A stretch of 64,000 bases of DNA from Dactylosporangium fulvum (lineage in GTDB: Bacteria; Actinomycetota; Actinomycetes; Mycobacteriales; Micromonosporaceae), in NCBI RefSeq assembly GCF_025137375.1, contig NZ_CP073720.1, forward strand, positions 10,192,501 to 10,256,500. The letters run 5' to 3'. The position numbers were made by a program, and so were the translations under genes. The notes below the pieces were generated by a model. It saw only the letters and a program-made list of their open reading frames with translations. It did no database searches and was not told the DNA's origin. Positions 1 to 8,552 of this stretch are shown one piece after another (position 1 is the first letter of the stretch; every line of letters begins with the position of its first letter).

Positions 1-2593
1 CAACGGCAACGGCGGGGCGCCGTACAACACCCGGACGCTCTCCGGCAGTGTGCCGGACGCCGGCGTGGTCGTCGCGACCTACCCCGTCGACGGGATCCAG
101 AACGGCTCACCGGACGGCGTCGCGCTCGTCCGGGCCGACGGTACCGTCGCCGAGTTCCTCACCTACGAGGGCACCTTCACCGCCGTCGGCGGGCCCGCGA
201 ACGGCCTGACCGGCACCGACATCGGCGTCGCGGAAACCTCCACCACCCCGGTCGGGTTCAGCCTGCAGAAGATCGGCGGCACCTGGCGCGAGGCGGCCGC
301 GAACAGCTTCGGCACCCGCAACACCGGCGGCGGGAACCCCGACCCGGACCCGGATCCGACCGACTGCGACAGCCTGGTCGTCGACCACACGATCGCCGAG
401 GTCCAGGGCACCGGCGCCGGCACGCCGCTCGCCGGGACCCGGGTCGTGGTCGAGGGTGTCGTCACCGCCGACGAGCGGACCGGCGGCTACAACGGCATCT
501 ACGTCCAGACCGTGGGCAGCGGCGGCCAGGCGCCGGCCGCCGGCCGGGCGTCCGACGGCATCTTCGTCTACCTGACCAGCAACACCGCCATCCACCCGTC
601 GGTCGCGATCGGTGACCGGGTCCGGGTGGGCGGCACGCCCAGCGAGTTCAGCGGCCTGACCGAGCTGACCATCGGCGGCAAGAACGACGTGCAGGTCTGC
701 GAGCAGGGCGTCGCGCTGCCCGCGCCGGCGCCGCTGAGCCTGCCGCTCGACGACGCCGGCCGCGAGTCGGTGGAGTCGATGCTGGTCGCGCCGATCGGCC
801 AGTTCACCGTCTCCGAGGTCTACAACACCAACCGGTACGGCGAGGTCGTCCTCGCCGCCGGCGACAAGGCCCTGCCGAACCCGACCGACCTGGCCCGCCC
901 GGGCTCGCCGGCGGCGCTGCAGGCCGCGGCCGACAACAAGCTCCGGCGGCTGCTCGTCGACGACGGCAAGACCACCAACCTGTCGACGGCCGGCCTGATG
1001 CCGCCGTACTTCTCGCCCGGCAACCCGCTGCGGGTCGGTGACACGGTCGAGTCGTTCGGTCCGAGCGTCCTGTCGTACGGGTTCAACGAGTGGCGGCTCC
1101 AGCCGACGGTCCCGGTCGACGCGAACACGCCGCCGGCCGCCCGCACCACCTTCAAGGTGACCAACCCGCGGACCACCGGGCCGCAGCCCGTCGGCGGCGA
1201 CCTCAAGCTGGCCAGCTTCAACGTGCTCAACTACTTCGTCCACTTCGGCGGCGACGCGCGCGGCGCCGACGACGAGGCCGGGCTGGCGAAGCAGGGGGCG
1301 AAAATCGTCTCGGCGATCAACGCCCTCGGCGCCGACGTGGTCGCGCTGGAGGAGATCGAGAACTCGGTGCGGTTCAACCCGGCCGACCCGCAGCAGGCGC
1401 TCAAGCGCCTGGTCACCGCGCTGAACACGGCGGCCGGCGCGGGCACGTGGGACTACGTGCGCTACCCGGCGCAGCTGCCGCCCGCCGCGCAGCAGGACTT
1501 CATCACGACCGCGATCATCTTCAAGCCCGCCAAGGTGCAGACGGTGGGTGAGCCGCGGGCGCTGAACGACGAGACGGTCTGGTTCAACGCGCGGGAGCCG
1601 ATCGCGCAGACCTTCAAGTCGGGCCTGCTCACGTTCACGGTCGTCGCCAACCACCTCAAGTCCAAGAGCACCTCGGACGCGGCGGTCGGCGACAACGCCG
1701 ACAAGGGTGACGGTCAGGGCGCGTTCAACGGCGACCGGGTGCGCCAGGCGCGGTCGCTCGTCGGGTTCGTGAACCAACTGAAGGCGGACACCCGCAGCGA
1801 GGACGTGCTGCTGCTGGGCGACTTCAACGCGTACACCTTCGAAGACCCGATGCAGGTCCTGTACGACGCGGGGTACCGCGACCTCAACACCGCCGGCAAG
1901 GCGACCTACGTCTTCGGTGGCGAGTCCGGCTCGCTGGACCACGCGGTGGCCTCGCCGTCGCTGGCCGCCCGGGTCGCCGGCGTCGACGTGTGGCAGATCA
2001 ACGCGCACGAGTCGTTCGCCTTCGAGTACGACGGGAACCCGGCGTTCTACGCCCCGAACCCGTACCGGGCCAGCGACCACAACCCGATCGTGGTCGGCAT
2101 CAACGTCCCGAAGTGCACCACGACGATCACCGGCCGCCACAACGGCCCACTGACCGTCAGCTCCGGGATCGCCTGCCTGGACAACGCGACCGTCTCCGGC
2201 CCGATGGCCGTCGCGGCCGGCGCCTCGCTGGTCGCGACCGGCGGCACCATCTCGGGTCCGGTCACGGCCAACGGCCCGGCGCTCTTCATCCTCTCCGGCA
2301 CGACGGTCTCGGGCCCGGTAACGGTGAACGGCGCGACCGGTCCGGTGCTGATCGAGAAGGCCAAGATCAGCGGCCCGGTCACGGTGACCGGCAACCAGGG
2401 GGTCCGGCTCGACGGCGCGACCGTATCCGGCCCGCTGACGGTGAACGGCAACACGGGCGGCCCGTCCGTCGTCGTCGCCGGCAACACGGTGAGCGGCCTG
2501 CTCTCCTGCTCGGGCAACAGCCCGGAGCCGGCCGACGAGGGCCGGCCGAACACGGTGCGCGGCCCGGCCGCGGGCCAGTGCGCGCGCCTGTGA
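1..2593 (+). CDS. Secreted endonuclease/exonuclease/phosphatase-family nuclease with lamin-tail domain (5' partial)
   Basis: The reading frame is open from the left edge, so the N-terminus and signal peptide lie outside. In order it shows the end of a lamin-tail-like beta domain (nt 2-320), an Asp-Pro linker (about nt 337-360), an OB-like domain of the ExeM/NucH type (about nt 370-1150), an EEP nuclease domain beginning at LASFNVLNYF (about nt 1207), and a tail of SGPVTVNG-like repeats (about nt 2140-2560) that probably forms a beta-helix. EEP catalytic motifs are visible: ALEEIEN, GDFNAY (about nt 1817) and SDHNPIV (about nt 2071). Extracellular nucleases of this build degrade DNA for phosphate or nutrients. 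Function as a secreted nuclease is inferred from family; substrate is not shown. It ends 17 nt before a strong terminator hairpin. Confidence 0.88.
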   Translation, partial: NGNGGAPYNTRTLSGSVPDAGVVVATYPVDGIQNGSPDGVALVRADGTVAEFLTYEGTFTAVGGPANGLTGTDIGVAETSTTPVGFSLQKIGGTWREAAANSFGTRNTGGGNPDPDPDPTDCDSLVVDHTIAEVQGTGAGTPLAGTRVVVEGVVTADERTGGYNGIYVQTVGSGGQAPAAGRASDGIFVYLTSNTAIHPSVAIGDRVRVGGTPSEFSGLTELTIGGKNDVQVCEQGVALPAPAPLSLPLDDAGRESVESMLVAPIGQFTVSEVYNTNRYGEVVLAAGDKALPNPTDLARPGSPAALQAAADNKLRRLLVDDGKTTNLSTAGLMPPYFSPGNPLRVGDTVESFGPSVLSYGFNEWRLQPTVPVDANTPPAARTTFKVTNPRTTGPQPVGGDLKLASFNVLNYFVHFGGDARGADDEAGLAKQGAKIVSAINALGADVVALEEIENSVRFNPADPQQALKRLVTALNTAAGAGTWDYVRYPAQLPPAAQQDFITTAIIFKPAKVQTVGEPRALNDETVWFNAREPIAQTFKSGLLTFTVVANHLKSKSTSDAAVGDNADKGDGQGAFNGDRVRQARSLVGFVNQLKADTRSEDVLLLGDFNAYTFEDPMQVLYDAGYRDLNTAGKATYVFGGESGSLDHAVASPSLAARVAGVDVWQINAHESFAFEYDGNPAFYAPNPYRASDHNPIVVGINVPKCTTTITGRHNGPLTVSSGIACLDNATVSGPMAVAAGASLVATGGTISGPVTANGPALFILSGTTVSGPVTVNGATGPVLIEKAKISGPVTVTGNQGVRLDGATVSGPLTVNGNTGGPSVVVAGNTVSGLLSCSGNSPEPADEGRPNTVRGPAAGQCARL

Positions 2594-2610
2594 CCCGGTA
2601 GATCAACACC

Positions 2611-2648
2611 GCGGGCCCCTGCTTCGTATCCACGAAACAGGGGCCCGC
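2611..2648 (+). terminator. Rho-independent-type terminator hairpin after the nuclease gene
   Basis: A 17-bp stem (2611-2627 with 2632-2648, one mismatch at 2622) closes a 4-nt loop. It is very GC-rich, lies 17 nt past the stop codon, and has no U-tract, as is usual in actinomycetes. Confidence 0.8.
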
Positions 2649-2653
2649 GTCGA

Positions 2654-2659
2654 TAGAGT
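2654..2659 (+). promoter_or_regulatory. -10 element TAGAGT of a leaderless promoter
   Basis: TAGAGT fits the actinobacterial TAnnnT -10 pattern and ends 6 nt before the GTG at 2666. No Shine-Dalgarno sequence is present, so the transcript is probably leaderless. The -35 region would fall inside the upstream terminator stem. Confidence 0.5.
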
Positions 2660-2665
2660 TGACGG

Positions 2666-3529
2666 GTGCTGTTCGTCGCGTTCGACGAAGCCGGGCGCTG
2701 CCTGGTCTCGATCGAGGAGCCGGTGTTCGACCGGCGGGTCGATCGGGTGAACCACGACGGCGTCGTCCACATCTCGGTTCCCGGCGGCGACGGGGACGAA
2801 TGGACGCTGTCCTCGCCCGAGGTGGCCGGGGCGCGTCTGCTCACCGGCGGCGCCTTCGTCGTGGCCGCGGGCGTGGCCATCACGGTCTCGGCGGTCTTCA
2901 CGCCGTGGGTCGGGGTGCCCATGGGCGTGGCCGCCGTCGTCTACATCGGACACCGGTACGTCTCCGGGGAGGCGGCCCTCACCGAACGCTGGGACCAGCG
3001 GCACCGGATGCTGCGGCGCGGCCCGGAGGCGGAGGTCTTCCGGCGCGGCTTCCGTGCCGCACGCATCGCCCTGACCACCTGGCCGCAGCTGCGGTCGCTG
3101 ACCCGGGTCGACAGCCCGCGGCAGGAGATCGCCGGTTCGCTGTGGGCGCTGGCCGGGCTGCTGCGCGATCATGCGGCACTACGCGAGCAGGTCGACAGCC
3201 TGGAGCGGGCGCGGCTCGACCTGCCTGCGGGGGTCGCGCTGCACGGCGAGCTGGCCGAGCGGCTCGCCGTCGTCGAGGCGTCCCGGCTGCCCGTACACGC
3301 GGAGATCGAGCGGCGGCTGGCGGCGCTGGAGACGCTCGCCGCGGAGTGCACGCGGTTCGTCCAGGACGAGGAAACGCTGCGCAAGGCACACGAGGCCGTC
3401 CGACAGGCCGACCGCCTGCTGGGGCGGATCACCCCGCCCGTCACCACGCCGCCGGACGGGACGCGGGAGCTCGCCGAGCGGACGCGGGCGGTCATCGGGG
3501 CCTACCGGGAGCTGCAAGAGGGGTGTTGA
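2666..3529 (+). CDS. Uncharacterised membrane-anchored coiled-coil protein
   Basis: Encodes 287 residues from GTG at 2666. Residues 1-50 look like a soluble beta-rich segment. Two hydrophobic stretches at about 60-78 and 80-97 form a membrane hairpin. The remainder (about 100-287) is charged and helical, with a probable coiled coil at about 165-250. I recognise no family. The start follows a TAGAGT -10 element by 6 nt and has no ribosome-binding site, suggesting leaderless translation. It converges on the DUF350 operon across a 49-bp palindrome. A role in envelope organisation would only be a guess. Confidence 0.7.
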   Translation: MLFVAFDEAGRCLVSIEEPVFDRRVDRVNHDGVVHISVPGGDGDEWTLSSPEVAGARLLTGGAFVVAAGVAITVSAVFTPWVGVPMGVAAVVYIGHRYVSGEAALTERWDQRHRMLRRGPEAEVFRRGFRAARIALTTWPQLRSLTRVDSPRQEIAGSLWALAGLLRDHAALREQVDSLERARLDLPAGVALHGELAERLAVVEASRLPVHAEIERRLAALETLAAECTRFVQDEETLRKAHEAVRQADRLLGRITPPVTTPPDGTRELAERTRAVIGAYRELQEGC

Positions 3530-3665
3530 CCCCGTCGCAACAGGGGGACCGGCGGGGCTGACCGCCGCCCGGACCTTCGACGTCCAGCGGGCCGCGCGTC
3601 TTCCACCGGCTGTCGCGACGGCGCCGTGCCGGCCGCCTGTGCGCAGGTCACGCCGCTTAACTTTA

Positions 3666-3714
3666 TTCATACACATGTTCTATCCACAGCCTGTGGATAG
3701 AACATGTGTATGAA
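3666..3714. repeat. 49-bp perfect palindrome between convergent genes
   Basis: Two 24-nt arms (3666-3689 and 3691-3714) are perfect reverse complements around one central C at 3690. The arms are AT-rich compared with the neighbourhood. Each contains TATCCACAG, one base from the TTATCCACA DnaA-box consensus, in head-to-head orientation. The site lies between the stop codons at 3529 (+) and 3773 (-), where a bidirectional terminator would be expected. Confidence 0.9.
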
Positions 3715-3772
3715 GGGATCGCGTGCTCCGCAGCGCGGTGACCAGGGCCTGGACCTCTGGGCGCAAGAGCGG

Positions 3773-4636
3773 CTACGCGACGGACAGGTTCACCGCGGCG
3801 CTGATCGGGACCGCCACCATCACCAGGAGGAACGCGAGCAGTGCCGCCGCGCCCTTCTGCTGCTGGGCGTGGATCGTCTTCAGCGTGCACTCGCCGGTGA
3901 GGATGAACCAGTCGATCACGTACCGCGCGACGTAGAGGCCGACGTAGGCGACGCCGAGCGCCACGCCGAAGCCGGTCAGGCTGTCGCCCCAGTTCGTGAA
4001 GTCGCCGGCGATCGCGCCGTGCAGGATCAGGCCGACCGCCGTGAGCACCGCGGCGCTCTCCAGCCCCTCCGTCACCCCGCCGGCCACGACCGCCTTGCGC
4101 AGGTCGCTGCCGCGTGTCACCAGGCTGTGCAGCGCGAACGCGATGACCAGGCCGGCGATCCCGGCGACCGTGAAGACGAGCGTGGCGAGCAGCGCGGTGC
4201 CCAGGTCCGGCGCCGCGCCGACGAACGTCGCCCGCACGACCAGGCCGAGGCCGAGGTAGAAGCCGAGGCGGACCAGCCCGATGGAGAGCGGCACCGTGTC
4301 GAGCTTGCTGAGCGGGGTGTGCCGGGTCCGCAGGATCATCCAGTCGGTGATCATGAAGCCCAGGGCGGCCAGGATCGTGGCCCAGACAAACCCACCACCG
4401 ACCCAGGCGAGCGAGCTCCACCGGTCGATGTCCTGGCCGACCAGGCTGGACATGCCGATCACCTGGACGAACACAAAACCGACCCGCTGGGCCAGATAGC
4501 CCCAGTTGTTCGCGATCCACAGCTCCTCGTGGTCGTCGAACGCGGTGAGGGCGTTGAGCAACCACCAGCCGCCGCCGACGCCCACCACGACGATGAGCAC
4601 CTGGAGCACCGCTATCAGAGGCGCCGCATCTTCCAT
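3773..4636 (-). CDS. DUF350-family integral membrane protein
   Basis: A 287-residue protein made almost wholly of transmembrane helices, in two similar halves, which matches a tandem DUF350 arrangement. The N-terminal half carries a DDHEEL loop at about residue 34 and the C-terminal half an internal repeat of the same pattern. It is the last gene of a leftward three-gene operon (5971-6336, 4665-5969, 3773-4636), starting 28 nt after the ligase gene. DUF350 genes (YjfL-like) are known to cluster with glutathionylspermidine-synthase-like genes, and the context here agrees. Molecular function is unknown; a membrane partner of the ligase is inferred. Confidence 0.85.
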   Translation of the reverse strand: MEDAAPLIAVLQVLIVVVGVGGGWWLLNALTAFDDHEELWIANNWGYLAQRVGFVFVQVIGMSSLVGQDIDRWSSLAWVGGGFVWATILAALGFMITDWMILRTRHTPLSKLDTVPLSIGLVRLGFYLGLGLVVRATFVGAAPDLGTALLATLVFTVAGIAGLVIAFALHSLVTRGSDLRKAVVAGGVTEGLESAAVLTAVGLILHGAIAGDFTNWGDSLTGFGVALGVAYVGLYVARYVIDWFILTGECTLKTIHAQQQKGAAALLAFLLVMVAVPISAAVNLSVA

Positions 4637-4664
4637 GCTGTCAGTTCTCCTCGGCCGGCGGGGG

Positions 4665-5969
4665 TCAGCCGGTGTGGTCGATGGTGTGGGGGACGAAGTG
4701 ACTCAGATTGTCGGTGACGAGGCCGCCACTCTCGCGGATACCGAGGCCGGCGGGTTCACCGTCGATCAACCACAGGCCGAGCACCGGATGCCACGGCACG
4801 CCCTGCTCGTCGGGGAAGCCGGGCAGGGGCGCATACGCCTGGCAGACGAACCGGCCGTCACCGTACGGCCCCGGCGTGCTGAGCACCGGCACACCGTCGA
4901 CGACGATCGACACGTTGGCGCCTTCCCGCCCGAGCAGCGGCTTGCGCACGTAGGAGGTGAGCCAGGCGGGCCGCTCCTCCTCGAAGTACGCCGGCAGCAG
5001 CAGGTCACGGCGGGCGGGGTCGTCGCCATAGAGCTTCCAGAGCACCGGCAGCAGGCCCTTGTTGCTCCAGAGCATCTTGTACGGTGGCTCGATCCAGACG
5101 GTGCCGTTGCGCAGCGGGTCGCCCATGTCCCGGAAGCACTGGCGGGCGAACCGTTCGTCGGTCATCCACTCCCACGGATAGAGCTTGAAAATCACGTAGA
5201 CGCGTTCGCCGTCGGCGTCGTAGAAATGGTCCCCGGCGGCGATGTCACCGGCCCCGACCTCGCTCATCCACAGGAACTTCACCCGGCAGCCGACCGGCCC
5301 CAGTGCCTGGCGGGCCGTCTCCATCAGGTATTCGGTGTTGAAGACGTCTTCACCGCTGTCGTCGGCGTCATCGCAGGCGAAATGGATGGTCAGCGGGTCG
5401 GGCAGGGCGGGGCGCGCCTGGCGGAGCCGGCCGATGTTGCGCTGCCAGGCGGCGATGAGCCGTTCGTGCAACGTGTTCCACTGGTCCTTGCCCTGAGCGG
5501 TCTGCTGGTGCCAGTACCACTGGATCACCGCCGACTCGGGCAGCGCGGTGGGGGTGTCGGCGTTGAACTCCAGCAACTGTGGCCGGGCGCCGTCGGTGCC
5601 GGTGTAGCGCAGGTCGAAGCGGCCGTAGACGCTGGGCGAGAAGTCGCCGCGGGAGCGGCCGCCCGGCTCGGTCTCGTCGTCGTACCAGGTGCGGGCAACC
5701 TGGTCCCAGGCGAACTCCGGGATGCCGAGCCGGCCGAGCATCCGCTCGTCGAGCATGTGGTCGCCGGCCGCGACGCACATCTCGAACAGCGTCTCGGCGT
5801 CGGTGTGCAGCGAGTCCACCTCGGCCGAGGTGAAGTCGTAGAACGGCCCCTCACGCCAGTACGACACCGCGCCGCCGGACGGCAGCGCGGTGTCGTTGTA
5901 GACCAGGCCCTGGCCGGCGATGGTCTCGCGCCAGCCCGGCCGGACGACTCCCGTGGCGATCCGGCGCAC
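4665..5969 (-). CDS. Glutathionylspermidine synthase-family ATP-grasp ligase (YgiC/YjfC-like)
   Basis: The 434-residue product matches the ATP-grasp half of glutathionylspermidine synthase, as in YgiC/YjfC. Visible family features are YGRFDLRY, LLEFNADTPTALPE (about residue 134) and IEPPYKMLWSNKG (ATP-binding region). The amidase half of the E. coli fusion enzyme is absent, which is normal for YgiC-type proteins. These enzymes ligate an amine to a peptide carboxylate. Actinomycetes lack glutathione, so the true substrate is open. GTG start at 5969 lies 1 nt after the upstream stop codon, indicating translational coupling. Confidence 0.88.
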   Translation of the reverse strand: MRRIATGVVRPGWRETIAGQGLVYNDTALPSGGAVSYWREGPFYDFTSAEVDSLHTDAETLFEMCVAAGDHMLDERMLGRLGIPEFAWDQVARTWYDDETEPGGRSRGDFSPSVYGRFDLRYTGTDGARPQLLEFNADTPTALPESAVIQWYWHQQTAQGKDQWNTLHERLIAAWQRNIGRLRQARPALPDPLTIHFACDDADDSGEDVFNTEYLMETARQALGPVGCRVKFLWMSEVGAGDIAAGDHFYDADGERVYVIFKLYPWEWMTDERFARQCFRDMGDPLRNGTVWIEPPYKMLWSNKGLLPVLWKLYGDDPARRDLLLPAYFEEERPAWLTSYVRKPLLGREGANVSIVVDGVPVLSTPGPYGDGRFVCQAYAPLPGFPDEQGVPWHPVLGLWLIDGEPAGLGIRESGGLVTDNLSHFVPHTIDHTG

Positions 5970-5970
5970 C

Positions 5971-6336
5971 TCAGCCGCCGGAACTACCGGAGCCGGAGCC
6001 GCCGAAGCCGCCCTTGATCACATGGCCGTTGCTCACCTTGCCGGTGCCGGGCAGGCCGTTGCGCTCCCGGGCCGCCTTGTCGTTGTAAGCGATCCGCGTG
6101 CCGCCGACGAGCTTCTGCCCCGGCCTGAGCCCACGGCCGTAGTTGCCGGCCCAGAGGTAGTAGCGGTCGTCCCGCCCGTCACACCGACCGTCGTCGACGA
6201 TCACCCCGTCCCGGTCGGCGCAGTAGACCTGCCGGTCGGGCTGCCTGGCGCACGCCGCCATCAGGCCGGCACTCGTCGCCAGACTCGCCAGCGCCAGATA
6301 GCTGCGCCCCAGCGGTACGGCGGTGGATCGCCTCAT
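5971..6336 (-). CDS. Small lipoprotein, DUF1190/YgiB-like
   Basis: The 121-residue product has a basic N-terminus, a hydrophobic stretch and a lipobox-like LMAAC, placing the acylated Cys at residue 29. The mature part is rich in Tyr, Asp and Gly and ends in a Gly-Ser tail (GGFGGSGSGSSGG). Size, lipoprotein signal, Gly-rich end and position directly before a YgiC-like ligase fit the ygiB-ygiC and yjfM-yjfC arrangement. I call the DUF1190 relation from context and composition. Upstream (6337-6405) an AT-rich patch may hold the operon promoter. Confidence 0.7.
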   Translation of the reverse strand: MRRSTAVPLGRSYLALASLATSAGLMAACARQPDRQVYCADRDGVIVDDGRCDGRDDRYYLWAGNYGRGLRPGQKLVGGTRIAYNDKAARERNGLPGTGKVSNGHVIKGGFGGSGSGSSGG

Positions 6337-6405
6337 CGTGTGCTCCCTCGGTCATGCCGAGAAGCACAGTAGTTGACCTTTACAAATATACAGTCGGGTA
6401 AACGG

Positions 6406-7620
6406 TCAGTGGCTCGGGTCCAGCGCCACCTTCAGCCAGCCGGGCCGGCGCTGGTCAAACTCCTTGTAGGCCCGCATGACCTCCCGCATCGGCTCGTGCT
6501 GCGTGAGGATCCGGTCCGGGTCGACCGTCCCCGACTCGACCATGGCCATGAGCCTGCGGATGTACCGCGGGTGGTTGCCGTTGCCCATGTTGATCGTCAG
6601 GTTGCGATTCATGGCTGTGCCGATCGGGAAGAACCGGTCGGTCGGCGGGTACACCCCGATGATCCCCAGCGTGCCGGCCTTGGCCAGGCTGTCGACGGCC
6701 CAGGCGTGGGCCTGCGTGGGCGCGTCGCCGGGCTTCCACTGCCCGTTGTGCTCGTTCGTCCGCGGCGCGATCTGCCGTAGCTCCTCACGGTGCTGGTCGG
6801 CCTGCTCACGCGCCCGGCCGGCGGCCGGGCCGGACTTCGGGCTCTCCGCGTCGACACCCACGGCGTCGATCACCCGGTCGGGGCCGATGCCGCGGGTCAG
6901 CTCCAGCATCGCCGCCACCGGGTCGACCTCGTTGAAGTTGATCACCTCGGCGCCGAGCATCTGCGCGCGTTCCAGCCGGTCGCCGTGCCCGTCGACCGCG
7001 ATCACGCGGGCCGCGCCGCGCTGGAACGCCGAGAGGATGGCGAACTGGCCGACCGGGCCGCAGCCGAAGACTCCGACCACGTCACCGTCGGAGACCTCGG
7101 CGATGACGGCGCCGAAGTAGCCGGTCGGATAGATGTCCGACAGCGGGATCGCCTGCGCGTCGGAGACCGACTCGGGCAGGCGGAACATGTTCGTGTGGGC
7201 GCACGGGACGCGGGCGTACTCGGCCTGCAGCCCGTTGATCGCGCCGTTCGCGACGGGCGCCCCGTAGAAGGCGGTGCCGGACCGCGGTCCGTTGGGGTTG
7301 ACGGTGTCGCACTGGGCGAAGTACCCCGCTCGGCAGTACGAGCAGGAGCCGCAGCCGAGCACGGCCGACAGCAGGACCCGGTCGCCGGGGCGGAAGTTGC
7401 GGATGCCCTCGCCGACCTCCTCGACCACGCCGACCCCCTCGTGGCCGAGGACGGTCCCCGGCTTCATCCCCGGCACGGTCCCCCGGATGAAGTGCAGGTC
7501 GGTACCGCAGATCGCCGAGGTGGTGATCCGGACGACGGCGTCGGTCGCCTGCTCGATCTTGGGCTCCGAAACGTCCTCGAGACGGATGTCCCCGACGCCG
7601 TGGAACACGACAGCTTTCAC
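6406..7620 (-). CDS. Zinc-dependent alcohol/formaldehyde dehydrogenase (MDR family)
   Basis: A 404-residue zinc medium-chain dehydrogenase. Catalytic zinc ligands are seen in AICGTDLH (Cys38) and GHEG (His60, Glu61); structural zinc ligands are Cys90, Cys93, Cys96 and Cys104 in CGSCSYC and the following AQC. The NAD-binding motif is GVFGCGPVGQ. An insert of about 50 charged residues (KSGPAAGRAREQADQHREE region) resembles glutathione-independent formaldehyde dehydrogenase-type enzymes. The start is GTG at 7620, preceded by GGGGGAG at 5 nt; an upstream in-frame codon at 7659 lacks this. Substrate is not determined by sequence. Confidence 0.87.
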   Translation of the reverse strand: MKAVVFHGVGDIRLEDVSEPKIEQATDAVVRITTSAICGTDLHFIRGTVPGMKPGTVLGHEGVGVVEEVGEGIRNFRPGDRVLLSAVLGCGSCSYCRAGYFAQCDTVNPNGPRSGTAFYGAPVANGAINGLQAEYARVPCAHTNMFRLPESVSDAQAIPLSDIYPTGYFGAVIAEVSDGDVVGVFGCGPVGQFAILSAFQRGAARVIAVDGHGDRLERAQMLGAEVINFNEVDPVAAMLELTRGIGPDRVIDAVGVDAESPKSGPAAGRAREQADQHREELRQIAPRTNEHNGQWKPGDAPTQAHAWAVDSLAKAGTLGIIGVYPPTDRFFPIGTAMNRNLTINMGNGNHPRYIRRLMAMVESGTVDPDRILTQHEPMREVMRAYKEFDQRRPGWLKVALDPSH

Positions 7621-8409
7621 GGATCTCCCCCGATTCCTGGTGTTTTCAGTGCTTTCCACCGCTTCCCGCGATCCGCCGCCTCTACCGCACCCGCGAGGGC
7701 ACTAATTCGGGTCGGTCGCAGACGACGGACCGTGGTCCGGGCGCGCCGAGGGTCCGCTCCGGGCCGCTCGGGAGGACCTCGAGCTGCTCGGCCGTGGTCA
7801 GCTCCTAGAGGTCGACGTCGAGCCCGGCCGGCCGGCGCAGCGGCTCGCCGAGCGCCGGTGCCGGAGTCTCCGGTTGCGGTTCGTAGATCCAGGGAAACTT
7901 CGGGTTGCCTGGACAGCCAGATGTTTCCGACGATCAAGCAACCCGGGTCAGGCCAAGCGCGGAGCACGCACAGATCGCGGACGTTCCGATGGCCTGGAAC
8001 CCGCTGAAACGTCCGCGATCATGAAACTGGTCCCCGGGCTTCGGTTGGCGCCTGGCCATGATTGCGGCAAGTTCGCGATCACGCGCGCTGAACCCTGAAG
8101 GGTGCAGCGGTCGAGCCCGGCCACCCGGATGCGACCCTGCCGCCACCGGTCCGGGCAGAGGGACACCAACTCCCCTGGGATCGCGGTACTCATGCTGATC
8201 GACGCCATCACCCGGGGTAATTGCCGAGGCCCGAAAACCTCACCCCACCGGGTGATCTGAGTCACTGGACGCAACGCCGAGCAGCGGTTTCATGGTCTAG
8301 GTCACACTGCACACAAACGGTACGCTGCGCAAGCGGATTGCTGTAGGTAGGCTGGCCGTCGGTCTCGTCCAGGCAGGCACCGCCCCCGGTGCCGGGCGGG
8401 GCTGCCGCC
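7621..8409. other. Long gene-free stretch with palindromic repeats
   Basis: No convincing coding sequence is seen over about 790 bases. It contains a perfect 13-bp inverted repeat (GATCGCGGACGTT at 7973-7985, complement at 8008-8020) and, just downstream (8021-8083), further related short motifs (GCGATCATGAAACTGG and GCAAGTTCGCGATC). These look like intergenic palindromic repeat units rather than gene remnants. The right end leads into the riboswitch and should hold the promoter for the wall hydrolase transcript. Confidence 0.6.
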
Positions 8410-8530
8410 CAATCGCCGTCCGCGGCGAGCCGGGGACCCACCGTTACGTTGGGGTGAATCCGACGTCCGAACCGGGACGGCGGTAGGGGTCGTTCCGTCC
8501 CGAACCCGTCAGCTAACTCGGTCGGCGGCC
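8410..8530 (+). ncRNA. Cyclic di-AMP riboswitch (ydaO/yuaA motif)
   Basis: The leader of the wall-hydrolase gene carries the conserved actinobacterial ydaO pattern: CGAGCCGGGGACCCACCG, GGGGTGAATCCG, GGTAGGGGTCGTTCC, and CCCGAACCCGTCAGCTAACT. A closing helix can form between CGCCG at 8414-8418 and CGGCG at 8523-8527. The ribosome-binding site GGAAGGAAC follows directly, 11 nt before the ATG. In actinobacteria this class is an OFF switch for wall hydrolases. The 5' boundary is approximate. Confidence 0.88.
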
Positions 8531-8552
8531 GACGGAAGGAACAACGAACCAG

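Noticed and set aside
107..2140. Long antisense open frame over the nuclease gene
   Set aside because: Arg/Val/Asp-rich composition typical of the mirror frame of GC-rich genes; the opposite strand has clear nuclease motifs.
3666..3714. Chromosomal origin of replication
   Set aside because: Only two DnaA-like sites and no dnaA, dnaN or gyrB genes nearby.
7735..7870. Gene remnant between the dehydrogenase and riboswitch
   Set aside because: Short frames on both strands show no recognisable domain.
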